A DNA stretch of 64,000 bases from positions 62,001 through 126,000 of the forward strand of contig JAGVSM010003446.1 of NCBI GenBank assembly GCA_022494885.1, written 5' to 3'. The DNA comes from Micrasema longulum. Its lineage: Eukaryota; Arthropoda; Insecta; Trichoptera; Brachycentridae. The notes below the pieces were generated by a model. It saw only the letters and a list, made by a program, of their open reading frames with translations, ran no database searches and was not told where the DNA came from. The first letter of the stretch is position 1; the number at the start of each line of letters is the position of its first letter. This document shows positions 44,224-54,899 of this stretch, one piece after another. The translations under genes and the position numbers were made by a program.

Positions 44224-44487
44224 GACGGCCTCGTGATGTAATGGTCGGCTTGTTTGTCACCGTGCAAGAGGTCTCGGGTTCGACTCTCGACATGGTTGCT
44301 AGGAAATATTTAATTAAAAAAGTTTGTTCTCACACTAAATTATTTAATACTTCCCGGACTAGTACCTGAAGTGGAAGATTGATCATCTTACCTTCTTGTA
44401 ACAAAAATAATCAAGATACGTTGCGATTGTTGTACCAATGCAGTGCCCTATGCATCATTAGGTGTGGAAAGAGAATGATAATGATGA
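44224..44487 (+). repeat. SINE-A, full copy
   Basis: tRNA-like head GACGGCCTCGTGATGTAATG with B-box-like GGGTTCGACTC. The body runs ACTAGTACCTGAAGTGGAAG, ATCATCTTACC, ATCAAGATACGTTGCGATTG, CAATGCAGTGCCCTATGCA. The 3' end is GATAATGATG. It is the uninterrupted reference for the split copy at 48001. Confidence 0.75.
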
Positions 44488-44689
44488 ATATTGTAATAAC
44501 ATGTGTATTTTATTATAAAGGCTTTTTAATAATGATAACAATAATAATGCAAAAAGAAGATAAAATAACTATCTCGAAAATTTTGACAAGTACCATTTAC
44601 TCCATAAAGTGTAAAGTCTTACACTTCAGGTGGTTTCCCAGGTAAAATGAAATATTGAAGTTTTAACAGCATTTAATCAATGTTTTACA

Positions 44690-44745
44690 TTTGTTTTTCC
44701 TGGAATTGAACCAAAGACCTCAATAATAAGCGAACTTATCTCCAC
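44690..44745 (-). repeat. tRNA-like SINE head
   Basis: The minus strand reads TTGAGGTCTTTGGTTCAATTCC, a B-box-like T arm. Only the head is seen. Confidence 0.45.
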
Positions 44746-44749
44746 TCGA

Positions 44750-45690
44750 TTTCAGTATTAAAAAATTTCATCTGCGAGCACCATTGAGTCAAAAACACTC
44801 GTCTAGGGTTCTGGTCCTATTTCACTTACAAAACTGTATTCTTCATCTGCCTGGATACTGAAAAGCTCTTGATAAGTCTATTTTTCTTTCGTTATTTGTA
44901 TTTTCAACAAAAAAAGTCGACCTATTTATTTCGGATCCTCAATCATTCAACAGCAATTATTTTTAATATACATAGGTATAGAAACTTTGTCAATATTTAA
45001 GTTAGTTTGGAAATGTTCTTAAAAGATGAACGCATCACAATATATGCTCTTGTTTATTTAAAAAAAATAAAAAATAAAGTTTAATAAAAATTCAATAAAC
45101 GTGTTTTATTTTGGATACAACACCAAATGAAATAGTGGACTTATTTGCAAATGCCAATTTATTACAACCAACCACAAAGATTTATTATTTTTTTAATTTC
45201 AAGAAGTACGTAAAAAAAGTTTCTCGTATTGTCGGGAAAATTTCGATTGTCTTAGGATATTACACTATTGTATTTGGTGCGTTCGTCTTTTTTTATTTAA
45301 ATTAAAAATGAGCACTAAAAGTAAAACAAATGTCATACCTCATTAAAAAAAAAACTTTTTGCTCTATATGATAAAACAAATTATGTTTGCAATTTACTTT
45401 TTTTTTTTTTTAGTTCTCAAACAGTAAAAGATATAACATCTATATGTGAACACCAATAGTCATTAAAAAAAAAATGTATGTAGTCCAAAATTAAGTTTTC
45501 CTATTATGTTACGAGTATTAAAGCAGTTTATTAGAATTTGTATAAGATTAATTTTAATAATTTTTCATTTAAGATAGATGCAATTTATACAATCAAATAA
45601 AATTTTACTAGATTATTAATAAAGTCTCGTAGTATTAATAAGTTGGTTAAAGTTTTTTGGTTGCCGGGGAGCCATTTTTAGGAAGTGAAA
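44750..45690. other. Spacer without recognised gene
   Basis: A 64-codon frame at 45111-45305 is unassigned; AT-rich otherwise. Confidence 0.3.
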
Positions 45691-45694
45691 TGAT

Positions 45695-45810
45695 AAAAGA
45701 TGTATGAATGTAGAAGAAGCGAGATATGCATGTAAATACAGGGTAATGTGAGATTATATTCTCTCTGTCTACCCTTATGGAGAAACAGCGTGATGGTTTG
45801 TCTTTTTGTT
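45695..45810 (+). mobile_element. RTE-type LINE, extreme 3' end
   Basis: GATGTATGAATGTAGAAGAA to TCTACCCTTATGGAGAAACA and GCGTGATGGTTTG matches the last 115 bp of the SAYPYG-type elements at 11, 37, 55, 61 and 62 kb. Confidence 0.7.
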
Positions 45811-46555
45811 TCATAATTATCAGTAGTTATGAATGACTCAAAAATTAAAATATTTATGTAAATTATAAAATCAAAAATTTTTACATTTACAAAATCAAAA
45901 ATTCTAGCCCTTCTTAAATCACATTATGTTTTCAATCGCAGGTGTTAACAGGTGAACATTTATTGCGTGTGAAAGTTGTTGTTTAAACCTTTTTAAGGGT
46001 AATTATTTTACATTGATTTCACAGGTAACCTTTAACTTTTGCGTGAGATTAATTTCTAACAAAAACAAATTATAATTCTTCATGTACGCCTTAAATTTTA
46101 AAATTTTAATACATATTTTATTAAACGTACTTAAATAATTGAAGAACAAATCAAGGATTGAAATTTGTTTATTTATAGTTTACTGCTCATCCATATACTT
46201 TAGTTTTGGATGATTATGCATTATTTCATATAATTTTATTTGATTACCAGCCTTTTAAATATAATGTAAATTAGACAAATGTGTACATTTTCGACACCTT
46301 GTTCAGAACGCGTTCAATCTAAGAAATTATGTTGTCAAAGCTACTTTAAACTTTTGGGTATTTTTTTAACAGAAAATTTTAAGTACATGTTACAAAACGA
46401 TTTTTTTAAAAAAGTTATTCACGATTTTGAAAGAAAATCGTTTAAAAATCGAAAAATTGTATTGTATTGTTTTCTTACTTTTTATCAAACTACGGCTTTA
46501 TGTCATTGACACTCGCTAGTCAATAAACAAAAAAGTCCTGAAACAAGCACACATA
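45811..46555. other. AT-rich spacer
   Basis: A 76-codon frame at 46279-46509 is unassigned. Confidence 0.3.
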
Positions 46556-46559
46556 AATC

Positions 46560-46790
46560 GGTCTCCTAGTGCCGTTGTTTGGACATTCGCCTACCATTCT
46601 CGAGGTCTGGAGTCGATCCCTAGCAGATACGGCGAGAAATATTTGTTTGAATGGTGACTGCTACCTGAAGCGTAACATTGATCACCTAACCTTCCTTGTA
46701 ACATAAACTATCTAGACACGCTGCGATTAGAGTGCCAGTAGTGTTTTGTGTGTACCTCTGAATACAGACAGATAAATTATGATGACATTT
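46560..46790 (+). repeat. SINE-A, diverged copy
   Basis: Head GTCTCCTAGTGCCGTTGTTT with GGAGTCGATCCC in the B-box position, then CTACCTGAAGCGTAACATTG, CTAGACACGCTGCGATTAG, ending AAATTATGATGACATT. Confidence 0.6.
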
Positions 46791-46924
46791 TGAGTAAATG
46801 ATCGTTAAAAGTAGAATTAAAAAAATAAAAACAATAACTTAATTTTTAAGGGCTTAGTTCATATTTTTTCTACAGACCGCTTTTAAAAAATTGAAATATA
46901 TGTAATTTTTTTATTATTATTCGT

Positions 46925-48000
46925 TATAGGCATGATGCGCCTATATCTTGTCTACTGCTTTTTGTGCCAGTTTTTTTTTTTTAAAAGCCTCTAAACGGTT
47001 TTTGAACTGGTTGACTGAAATGGAATGGTCAACTAGACTTGGCAATTTATTGCAGTCTGAAATTACTGGAAACTGCTGGAAAGAAAGTTTTTCTTAGGGT
47101 TGAGGTGGAATTGAGTACGATGAAGCTCCAGTTTTGACCCCATGAATTTGTGCTGGGATTTAATTGATTCATCTCAATGCTCTTCTAGTTGCTTAGCAAT
47201 CGCGATGGGAATCTTCCCCTTCAGGGAGGGTTACCTTTCTTTTTTTTCCTTTAATCCGTTAGCGCTTAAAATCTTCTTGGGTTATCCCCGATCACTGGAC
47301 TACGCAATTTTTATCAGGTCATGGTAAATTTAATGACAAATTGTTTTCAATATTGTTGATTCCCCTTCGTGCTGCTGCGGATATCCTAACCAATCTTCTG
47401 AACACATCCTGTGGTCTTATCCCTTTTTTTCTCTCTATGATTACCGAATGGATCTTCTCGCTACTATCCGTGGCCCTGTCAGATATACAGATCCGGTTGC
47501 TTCCAAAAATAATTTAGAGGCTTTAAAAAAGTTTTGTAATCATTTCGGCGAACTGATCATGTCTAATCAATTTAATCCCAGTCAGAAAAGAACTCACTTC
47601 CCTCTTTTCTCAATCCAATGAAGTACATATGTACTTCTGGATTACTTTCTTTCAACACAAAGATGCTAAGGCTACCAGATTACAAAAAGCTCCTTTGGGC
47701 AGCTTTTCTCGTTTGATAACGAGCAAATTTTCCGTGTATGTGGGCAAGGAGACTTATGTCCTCAGATGCGGTGTGCGGTATGTGGTGAGCAAGCTGATTC
47801 ATCTCATGCAGGGGGCAGTCATAATAATTATTGAGTATCTTATAAGTTTCTATCAAGTCACCTCTCTACCGTCGTTTTTCCAATGATAAAAGTCCAAGTG
47901 CTTTCAATCTATCGTGGTAAGGCATCCTTTTGACTAATTTGGGGATTTAAGGAGCACATCTTAGGACTTATACTCGTCTATTTTTTTTTCATGTATTTTT
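46925..48000 (-). pseudogene. CR1/L2-like LINE RT tail, split by repeat R
   Basis: Minus strand: 47945-47800 encodes KRMPYHDRLKALGLLSLEKR, one TAG, then RGDLIETYKILNNYYD, the 'RL..LgL.SLe.RR.RGDLIetYKIlnn' block. At 47170-47090 HKFMGSKLELHRTQFHLNPK is the 'rgh..kl....' block, and after a frameshift DCNKLPSLVDHSISVNQFKN and RLEAF complete the 'WNkLP..vv....vn.FKnRL' end. The parts are in family order but about 600 bp too far apart, because repeat R (47385-47770) lies between them. Confidence 0.75.
47385..47770. repeat. Unclassified dispersed repeat R, copy 2
   Basis: Matches 22008-22335 in direct orientation (see that entry), with an extra segment TCAGATATACAGATCCGGTT to TTTGTAATCA in the middle. 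It is inserted in the LINE at 46925-48000. No target duplication was identified by eye. Confidence 0.65.
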
Positions 48001-48648
48001 GTCGGCCTCGTGGTGTAATGGTCAGAGCGTTTGCCTACCATTCAAGAGGTCTAGGGTTCGATTCCCGGTATGGTTGTTATGAAATATTTACAATATTAAA
48101 AAAAGAGCGTTTTTTCACTAGAATATATCGTGGGTATACTGGCAAAAAACGTTAATTCGAAAATATGCAGATTTAATTTAATGATGCAATTTTGTAAAGT
48201 TTTTAACGTTCTACAAACTGAAAAAATACACTATTCAATTTCATATATCTGTAGTTTTAAAAATAAATTTAAGGTTAAGACGTATATCCGGTATGTTATT
48301 CCGGCTAAAAGCTTTAAATAACTTAATACTTACTAAATATAAAATTAAAAAACGGAAAAATTAAGAATATGTTCTTAAATAAGCACTTCTTATCTTACTA
48401 TTAAATAAAATATAAAAGAGTTAAATTGGTACAAAACTTAAATGCTTCATTTCTCAAAACAGGGATTTGAGAGTTAAAGCTTTTTGCCAGTATACCCACG
48501 ATATCATAGTTATTGGACTGGTACCTAAAGCGTAAGGCTGATTATCTTATCATCATTTAACAAAAAAAATATCAAGATACGCTGCGATTGGTGTACCAAT
48601 GCAGTGCCCTATGCACCATCAGTTGCGGAAAGGGAATGATGATGATAT
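48001..48648 (+). repeat. SINE-A copy split by a MITE
   Basis: The head (48001-48080) GTCGGCCTCGTGGTGTAATG with a perfect B box GGTTCGATTCC leads into GAAATATTTACAATATT. The body resumes at 48505 (ATAGTTATTGGACTGGTACC, ATCAAGATACGCTGCGATTG, TTGGTGTACCAATGCAGTGC) and ends GGGAATGATGATGAT. Comparison with the full copy at 44224 places the 48128-48501 insertion inside it. Confidence 0.8.
48128..48501. mobile_element. MITE with perfect 20-bp terminal inverted repeats
   Basis: CGTGGGTATACTGGCAAAAA at 48129-48148 is exactly complementary to TTTTTGCCAGTATACCCACG at 48481-48500, with weaker pairing for about 10 bp more. A flanking TA (or ATAT) duplication at 48125-48128 and 48501-48504 fits Tc1/mariner-type insertion. 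The 63-codon internal frame (48130-48321) shows no transposase motif, so it is non-autonomous. I see no second copy in the window. Confidence 0.85.
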
Positions 48649-48649
48649 A

Positions 48650-49386
48650 TATACAAAATAAAAATAAAGTATATTGTTAAGTGTCTTTGGCACTGGTAAC
48701 CCCAGTGAGGTAACATTATTTCTATTATTAACCTAGCCGGTCCAAAAGGGTGGATTCGAATCCCCTATTGACCGATTTTAATTCTGCAACTCGAGTTTTA
48801 ATAAAGCTATTTGCCCTCAATTTTTGTAATCGTTAAAATAACAGAAAGTAAAATTTTCCAGTATTTGTTTTTAAATTTTCAAATCGTTTAACATTAAAAC
48901 AAAAATAAGACGTTAATAATACGAGGGATGATTTTACTTTGTATACATTAGGATTCAGCAAACTAACAAAAATGAATAAAATACGCAAATGAGTAGAATA
49001 TTTGTACGTAAAAACATGAATAAATTATTACACGATCATTAACACTTCCAATTTTTTACTCTTGTGACGCTATTTACAAGTAGGTGCTGGGGTCGTTTGG
49101 TCCCCTCGTTCGGATCATGTGTATTTTTGGATGTCGAGTGAGGAAAGGGTTTATAATATGAAAAAAAAGAATAAATAAGTCAATATATATAAAATGTTTA
49201 TTTATTATTTTTTTCACACATTTGGGATAATTTGCATTATAATAATCGTATTTAACTCAGGCCATGTTGTACATAATAAATGGTGACACATAAAGGTTTT
49301 GCTTACTCCACGGCTTACAAACTACTTTCTCGTCCGGGATTTGACGCAATTAAAAGGATATGCGATGCCAGACAATTTTGATGAAT
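48650..49386. other. Spacer; tRNA-like scrap at 48690-48790
   Basis: GGCACTGGTAACCCCAGTG and GGTGGATTCGAATCCCC suggest a worn tRNA-like head. Otherwise nothing. Confidence 0.3.
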
Positions 49387-49700
49387 AGGTATTCGAACAT
49401 TGTTCTTCTGTCACCCTCTTGCGAATGCCGCCCAGATTCTGTGCGAAAAAGACAACTGAACGTCGGACTTTTTGCCTAGCTAAAATGGACAAAAACAAAA
49501 AAATCGACGTTTCGCAATCCCGTTTTGCGCACCCCGAAACTAAATCGATTAGGTTTTTCTCGTAGAATCAAAATGTTTTTTTTGTTTCGGTATTTTTGGC
49601 GTTTTTTCAAAATAGTAATTATATTTGTATACCGTACGTTCAAAGACGGCAGATAAAACTGGGTGCTTATTAGGGGTTTGGATGGTCTTAGCTTTTATTT
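49387..49700 (+). repeat. Unclassified dispersed repeat U1, copy 2
   Basis: AATAGGTATTCGAACATTGT, AAATCGACGTTTCGCAATCC, TTTGTATACCGTACGTTC, AAGACGGCAGATAAAACT and GGTTTGGATGGT match 5683-5990. It runs directly into the minisatellite, where copy 1 has ordinary sequence. Confidence 0.65.
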
Positions 49701-49714
49701 TTTCATTTTATTCA

Positions 49715-50185
49715 TTTTATCCATTTCATTTATGTCATTCGTTTCATTCGTTTCGTTCGTTTCGTTCGTTTCGTTCGTTTCGTTCGTTTCGTTCGTTTCG
49801 TTCGTTCCGTTCGTTCCGTTCGTTCCGTTCGTTCCGTTCGTTCCGTTTGTTCCGTTCGTTCCGTTCGTTCCGTTCGTTCCGTTTGTTCCGTTCGTTCCGT
49901 TCGTTCCGTTCGTTTCGTTTGTTCCGTTCGTTCCGTTCGTTCCGTTCGTTACGTTTGTTCCGTTCGTTTCGTTTGTTCCGTTCGTTCCGTTCGTTCCGTT
50001 CGTTCTGTTCGTTCCGTTTGTTCCGTTCGTTCCGTTCGTTCCGTTCGTTTCGTTCGTTCCGTTTGTTCCGTTCGTTCCGTTCGTTTCGTTCGTTTCGTTC
50101 GTTTCATTCGTTTCGTTCGTTCCGTTCGTTTCGTTCGTTTCGTTTTTTTCGTTCGTTTCGTTCGTTTTGTTCGTTTTGTTCAGTT
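49715..50185. repeat. 9-bp minisatellite with 36-bp higher-order period
   Basis: Unit GTTTCGTTC or GTTCCGTTC, about 50 copies, CpG-rich in an AT-rich window. Variant units ending GTTT place their third T at 49848, 49884, 49920, 49956, 49974, 50019 and 50064, giving spacings of 36, 36, 36, 18, 45 and 45. The unit length is a multiple of three and contains no stop in any phase, so all six frames are open. That produces the two overlapping frames of 181-188 codons (F-R-S and F-V-P repeats), which I do not regard as genes. Confidence 0.9.
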
Positions 50186-50209
50186 TATTAGTTTTATTTA
50201 TATTTTAAT

Positions 50210-50515
50210 TTATTTTTTATTAATAAATTTCGTAAAAGGTACATAGTTAGAATTCTATACATCTACTTTTACACATCTAGTAATAAAAACATAGGATATA
50301 TAAAGAAAAAACATTTTAAAAAATTACATTCATACTAATTAAAATTTAATGTAGCTTTAAGACGTGTTCAAAAATTTTTTTTAGATTTACTTCATTTAAT
50401 TCATTCAATTAATTTTATTCATTTGACTAATTTTACTTATTTTATTCCTTTTATTTATTCATGTAAAGATACATATTACAAAAAAATAATTACGTATCCA
50501 TAACTCCATCTGGCC
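50210..50515. other. AT-rich spacer
   Basis: Nothing recognised. Confidence 0.3.
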
Positions 50516-50633
50516 CACTACTTCAGTTTCGGGAGAGCACTCTTTCCATCAACGGGTGATATAGAACTTCGAGTTGATGATGTTTTATATCACCCGTCGA
50601 AGGAAGGAGTGCTCTCCCAAAACCTTTGTAGTG
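50516..50633. repeat. 118-bp hairpin (MITE-like)
   Basis: CACTAC at 50516 and GTAGTG ending 50633. The arms include GGGAGAGCACTCTTTCC with GGAAGGAGTGCTCTCCC, and ACGGGTGATATA with TATATCACCCGT. The loop is about 25 bp. No coding content; single copy here. Confidence 0.7.
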
Positions 50634-50639
50634 TTTTTG

Positions 50640-53240
50640 AAAAATAATAAAACAGTATAAAACTAACAAAAACTTTTTATTTTCATAATAATTTATAATG
50701 AAGTGTTACGAAGCGAATGCCGATGTTAATAAATAATATGATTTTTAATTTGTCTACAATAATTGAAGAACATAATTTTCTGATTTAAAAGCAATTTTTT
50801 TAAGCGGAGAAAATTTTAAATTGTCAAGGCTCAAACCGCTCACAACCCTTATTGCATCAATTTTCTTTTATTAAATCTACCGCCCTTACGACTTGGCGTG
50901 ATGTGAGAGTATTACCGTAGAATTTGTGACTTTTTAAAAACAGGAGTTAGATGGCAAGATTAGATTTCTAGAAAGTGCGTTGAATTTAGCACCGAGATGG
51001 TGGTTATAAATCGGAGGAATCAGAAAGTTATTTTAAGAAAAAACATGTGGTAATAATAATATAATATAAAGCTTTAAAAAGCTTGAAATTAGGTCGTGAT
51101 GATGTAATTAGGTCACTTAGTTATAATCCTACTAACATACACATTTTTTAAATGAATATAATAAACAGAGTTATAAAAATATATATGTATATATATATTG
51201 AATGGAATGCGGAACGTTTTAGGGAAGTGGGGTGGTAGGCACGTCTTAAAATCATTAGACGTAGAAAAGTAGGTAAGTAGCATGCGCGGTCCGTCCATAT
51301 ATTGGATGGAAGAAATGCTTCCCTAAAAATTTGACCTGTAAGGAATCAGTATCAATTTTCTTTTTATTTAATAAAATCAGCCATAAGTCTACTAATCCTT
51401 TAAACAACTACATGAAATATTTTATCATTGCTTTTTTGTTTTAATTGAAGCCATCTGAGACGGATCGATGTTCATTCATCAATAACATTTTTTAAAACTG
51501 AGACGACCCCACACACAACCTTTCGACCGCGCATAACTGCGCAAACTGGCATAAAATATACACCGCGCTTTTTATAATTCTGGATTATGGAACTACGCAA
51601 GTGCTTCGATTCTTTTCGGGCGGGCCGTCAGTTCAGAATTTTACAAGTCCGCGCAAGCGCAAATAGAGATCTTTAATATCTTTGGAACCAATCCTAATAA
51701 ACACATCCAGGTTTATTTTCTGTGTATTAAAAAATGATTGCGCCACTTGCCTGTTAGCAGATGCATGCTCGAAGTTGCTGGTTCACAGGATGTGTTATCT
51801 TTTATTTACTTTGCCACTGAACCCTAAATACAATTAATGCAATTCCTACCTTGCACTAGGGTTCTGGCACCTTATTGTTTGTAATTTGTGGCAGTCAACA
51901 TCAGTTCAGATCGTGGGGTCAAGAAGGAGGGGCACTTGAGATGGTTTCTCGATTAAAATTATTTCAAAACATAGTAGATAAAGTAACTGGTTCGCAATCG
52001 CGATGCGAAGAAAAAAGCTCATCTAAGCACATGAATCCTGACATTTCAGTTATATTCACAATTGTTTTTTTGTTTAATGCATTCGAGTAATTTTGGATAT
52101 TGAACATGTTGGGCCGGAGACAAAATGTGGTGTGGTACCAACCTACAGTAAGAAACAAAATATTCTAACCAGGGCCCAGTATGCAGCAAATAAATACAAC
52201 AAAGTCAATGTGGCGTAACCGGTGGCGGTTTTATAACAAATTTAGGACTTAAATTGGTTGAAAAAATTGCTTTATAATATTAAACTGTGATATATCATGT
52301 AACTTTTGTGCTGAAATTATGGCATAAAATTGCTAAATAGTTTGTTTTAAAGCACTTAGTTTGGATTTCTGTGTTAGTCGTAGGCACAAATTTTACCTAT
52401 GTATGTACCTAGTAACAAATGACTGCTTCTCTAATCAAAAACTTCACCGCACGCTCCTGGTACAAATATTTGATAACATTTCTTAAAATATTTGACCACG
52501 AAGTTAATGCTGTACATATTAATAAAAAAATATAAATAATTAATTAATAGAGAATTCAATGAGTTTTTACTGTTCCCCGAAAGATGATGTTATCTTTGCC
52601 TGTTTACCTCTGGCAATACTACAAATAACTTCACCGTATAGTCAAAGTAATGTGCCATTACATTGTTTGTCTTTTGCATCTATTTGACTGGTCTGGTTAG
52701 TGGATGGGAAAATCTGAAGGACGTTCTGCCTTTACATTTTTCCATCACAATATCCTACTCATCTTTATTTAGGAATCTATCTATCCATCAAATTTTTAGG
52801 ATCCTTCTGCACATGCTTCTACATTTCAAAAGCCTCCAATTTTTTACGATTTATTCCATGCAGGAGCACAGATAACACGAACTACTACATCATGCGCATT
52901 GGGAGATTTTGATTGACATGACTGGACACAACAATTAATTGCTAAACTTTGAAAATGTAAAATTTGAAATCAATACAACCATATCTCGACTGTTGCAAAA
53001 ACTCCCTACATGATTGTTTTTGTCAGTAGGTATCATTTTCAATTGTACTATTTTATTTTCAATCATGATGTCGAAAATATCTGCTCAGGTATTATTAATT
53101 TTAGCTTTGTTTAAAACGAACTGAAATACAAATGGTTTGAATACAATATTTTTCACAGTTTAATTCTGACTGTTGAACATGAGCGGCAGGGATGCCCAAC
53201 TGAAATCACTTAGTCATTTTTAAAAAAAAATGCATATCCT
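50640..53240. other. Long stretch without recognised gene
   Basis: Unassigned short frames (51113-51298 minus, 51875-52090 and its antisense, 52663-52875). TA-rich run at 51180-51198. TTTGACCACGAAGTTAATGC at about 52490 recurs at 20258. Confidence 0.3.
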
Positions 53241-53242
53241 TG

Positions 53243-53650
53243 ATAATAATAATAATAATAATAATAATATTTGGCTGATTTATATAGCGCCATTTTTGTA
53301 ATAAATCACCTTAAGGGCGCTTTACAATTGTCTATCTAAACTTACATTCTAACTAAACTTAAGTGATACATTATATAGTGAGGGTATTATAGTTTAAAGA
53401 AGTGGGATTTTAGTTGGGATCTGAACTGACTGGGACTGTCGATGATTTGTAAGTTTGAAGGCAATTGGTTCCAGGCAGAGGGGCCGGCGGCGGCAAAAGC
53501 ACGATCTCCAAATCTAGTGTTTGGGGAGCGCCGGATTTCAACAAGTTTTCCTCTTCCTGAATCAAATGCTGACCTAAGAGTAGATTTTCTCTGACATGTG
53601 TTTACCCTAATACAAAGGATGGATCGTAGATGAATCGCACATTGATGTTT
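53243..53650 (-). mobile_element. CR1/L2-type LINE 3' end
   Basis: The minus strand from 53640 to 53400 is open without a stop: CAIHLRSILCIRVNTCQRKS, FDSGRGKLVEIRRSPNTRFG, DRAFAAAGPSAWNQLPSNLQ and SQFRSQLKSHFFKL. This is the 'tR.GdRaFs.aaP..WN.LP......s...FrsqLKthlF' tail. The 3' UTR (AGCGCCCTTAAGGTGATTTA, GGCGCTATATAAATCAGCC) ends in (ATT)n at 53243-53270, the microsatellite-type terminus usual for CR1/L2. Confidence 0.85.
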
Positions 53651-53654
53651 TGTA

Positions 53655-54700
53655 ATTAAAAAGATACAACCAAATATATTTTTTGCAAAAATTCACTTAA
53701 TTTAATATATCTACCAGTTTTTGAACGCACCTTCGATTATTTTAATGCATTTTTCATTTTACATATTTGTTATAGAGGCTTTCATTTAGATTATTATGAA
53801 AAATTGGAAATTCAAAAAGCTGTTCTATTAAATATCAACTCCGTGCTATGAATGTTTTATAACCCTCATCTCTTTTTTTGAAAAATGGTAGCCTGAGGTG
53901 CTATTCTGAATTTCTATGCGAATGTATACAAGAATTCTACTGTGTATTGTGGCGAATTACATTTTCTACTCGTCACAGAGAATATTGAAACTTATCTTTA
54001 GGGTTTTGTCTGTGGCGATCGCATCTAGCAATGCGGTTTTTTTTCTAAACATTTTTTCTTGATTTTCTCAAAATGGGGCTACGTTGAGGGTAATTGCTTT
54101 AAATTACTTTAATTCATGCGGATTTAATGTCTAAACATTCCATTAATCTTTGATTGAAATCTGCAGTCCTTTTGTGACAATCTCACACGTCCAGCTTCAC
54201 GTTCTTGTTGTCGAATTTATAAAGTTGTTACGGTTCAGGAATCAAGATTATAATTTAATCCATAAAAATTATATAAGCACATTACATAAAAAGGCAACAC
54301 ATGGATTTTGTCAAACGGACATGTGAACGAATCAAGAAACTGTCACGTGGATGCCTTTCAAGAACTTTCTGTCGATGCGACCATGGCTGGAAACGTAAGC
54401 ATCAATCATTGGATCTGATGACAAATCCAACCAGACGACCAAGATTTTAAATGGAACACTCCAGATTATTGAGAAACCGGCCAAGACAACACTTTTCAAA
54501 ATAGCTACTTCTATGCATCGCTATAATTTTTCATGGACGTAAGATTCGGTTAGCTTAATAATTAATATTTTTTTAACCAAAAATAGTTTTTTTAGCTCTT
54601 CCAATGGATTCAATAAATACTTTAAATTATTTTAAGCTTGTAAGGGTTCGTAAATGTGAGTATTTTTTTTTGTAACCACTTACCAACTTTTTATGTATCC
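53655..54700. other. Stretch without recognised gene
   Basis: A frame from 54301 (MDFVKRTCERIKKLSRGCLS) is short and unassigned. Confidence 0.3.
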
Positions 54701-54702
54701 AG

Positions 54703-54894
54703 GTTTTGTTCGCAGAGTTCGCCAATCATCCCATAAATTCAAATTACGATTTCAATAAAGATACAGGAGTTACAATTTTAGATTCAAATAATAAAAAAGG
54801 ACTTAAATTAAATAACGTGGAGGTGTTCCACATTAAAGAAGTTTTAAAAAATAATATTCCCCAAGTAAATAATCAAATATATTTTCAATAAAGC
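54703..54894 (+). pseudogene. GIY-YIG endonuclease C-terminal fragment, Penelope-like
   Basis: The frame encodes EFANHPINSNYDFNKDTGVT, ILDSNNKKGLKLNNVEVFHI and an NNIPQVNNQIYF end. The order 'H..nhp.nf.......IL......kl...E..hI......vN.Q' matches the C-terminal half of the GIY-YIG domain of Penelope-like elements, including the conserved Glu. The frame begins at a non-ATG codon and is truncated upstream. It fits with the Penelope-type terminal repeats elsewhere in the window. Confidence 0.5.
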
Positions 54895-54899
54895 CCACT

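Noticed and set aside
49625..50208. Two overlapping frames of 188 and 181 codons, the longest in the window, as a low-complexity protein gene
   Set aside because: They are produced by a 9-bp tandem unit with no stop in any phase; all six frames are open and the variants follow DNA-level, not codon-level, constraints.
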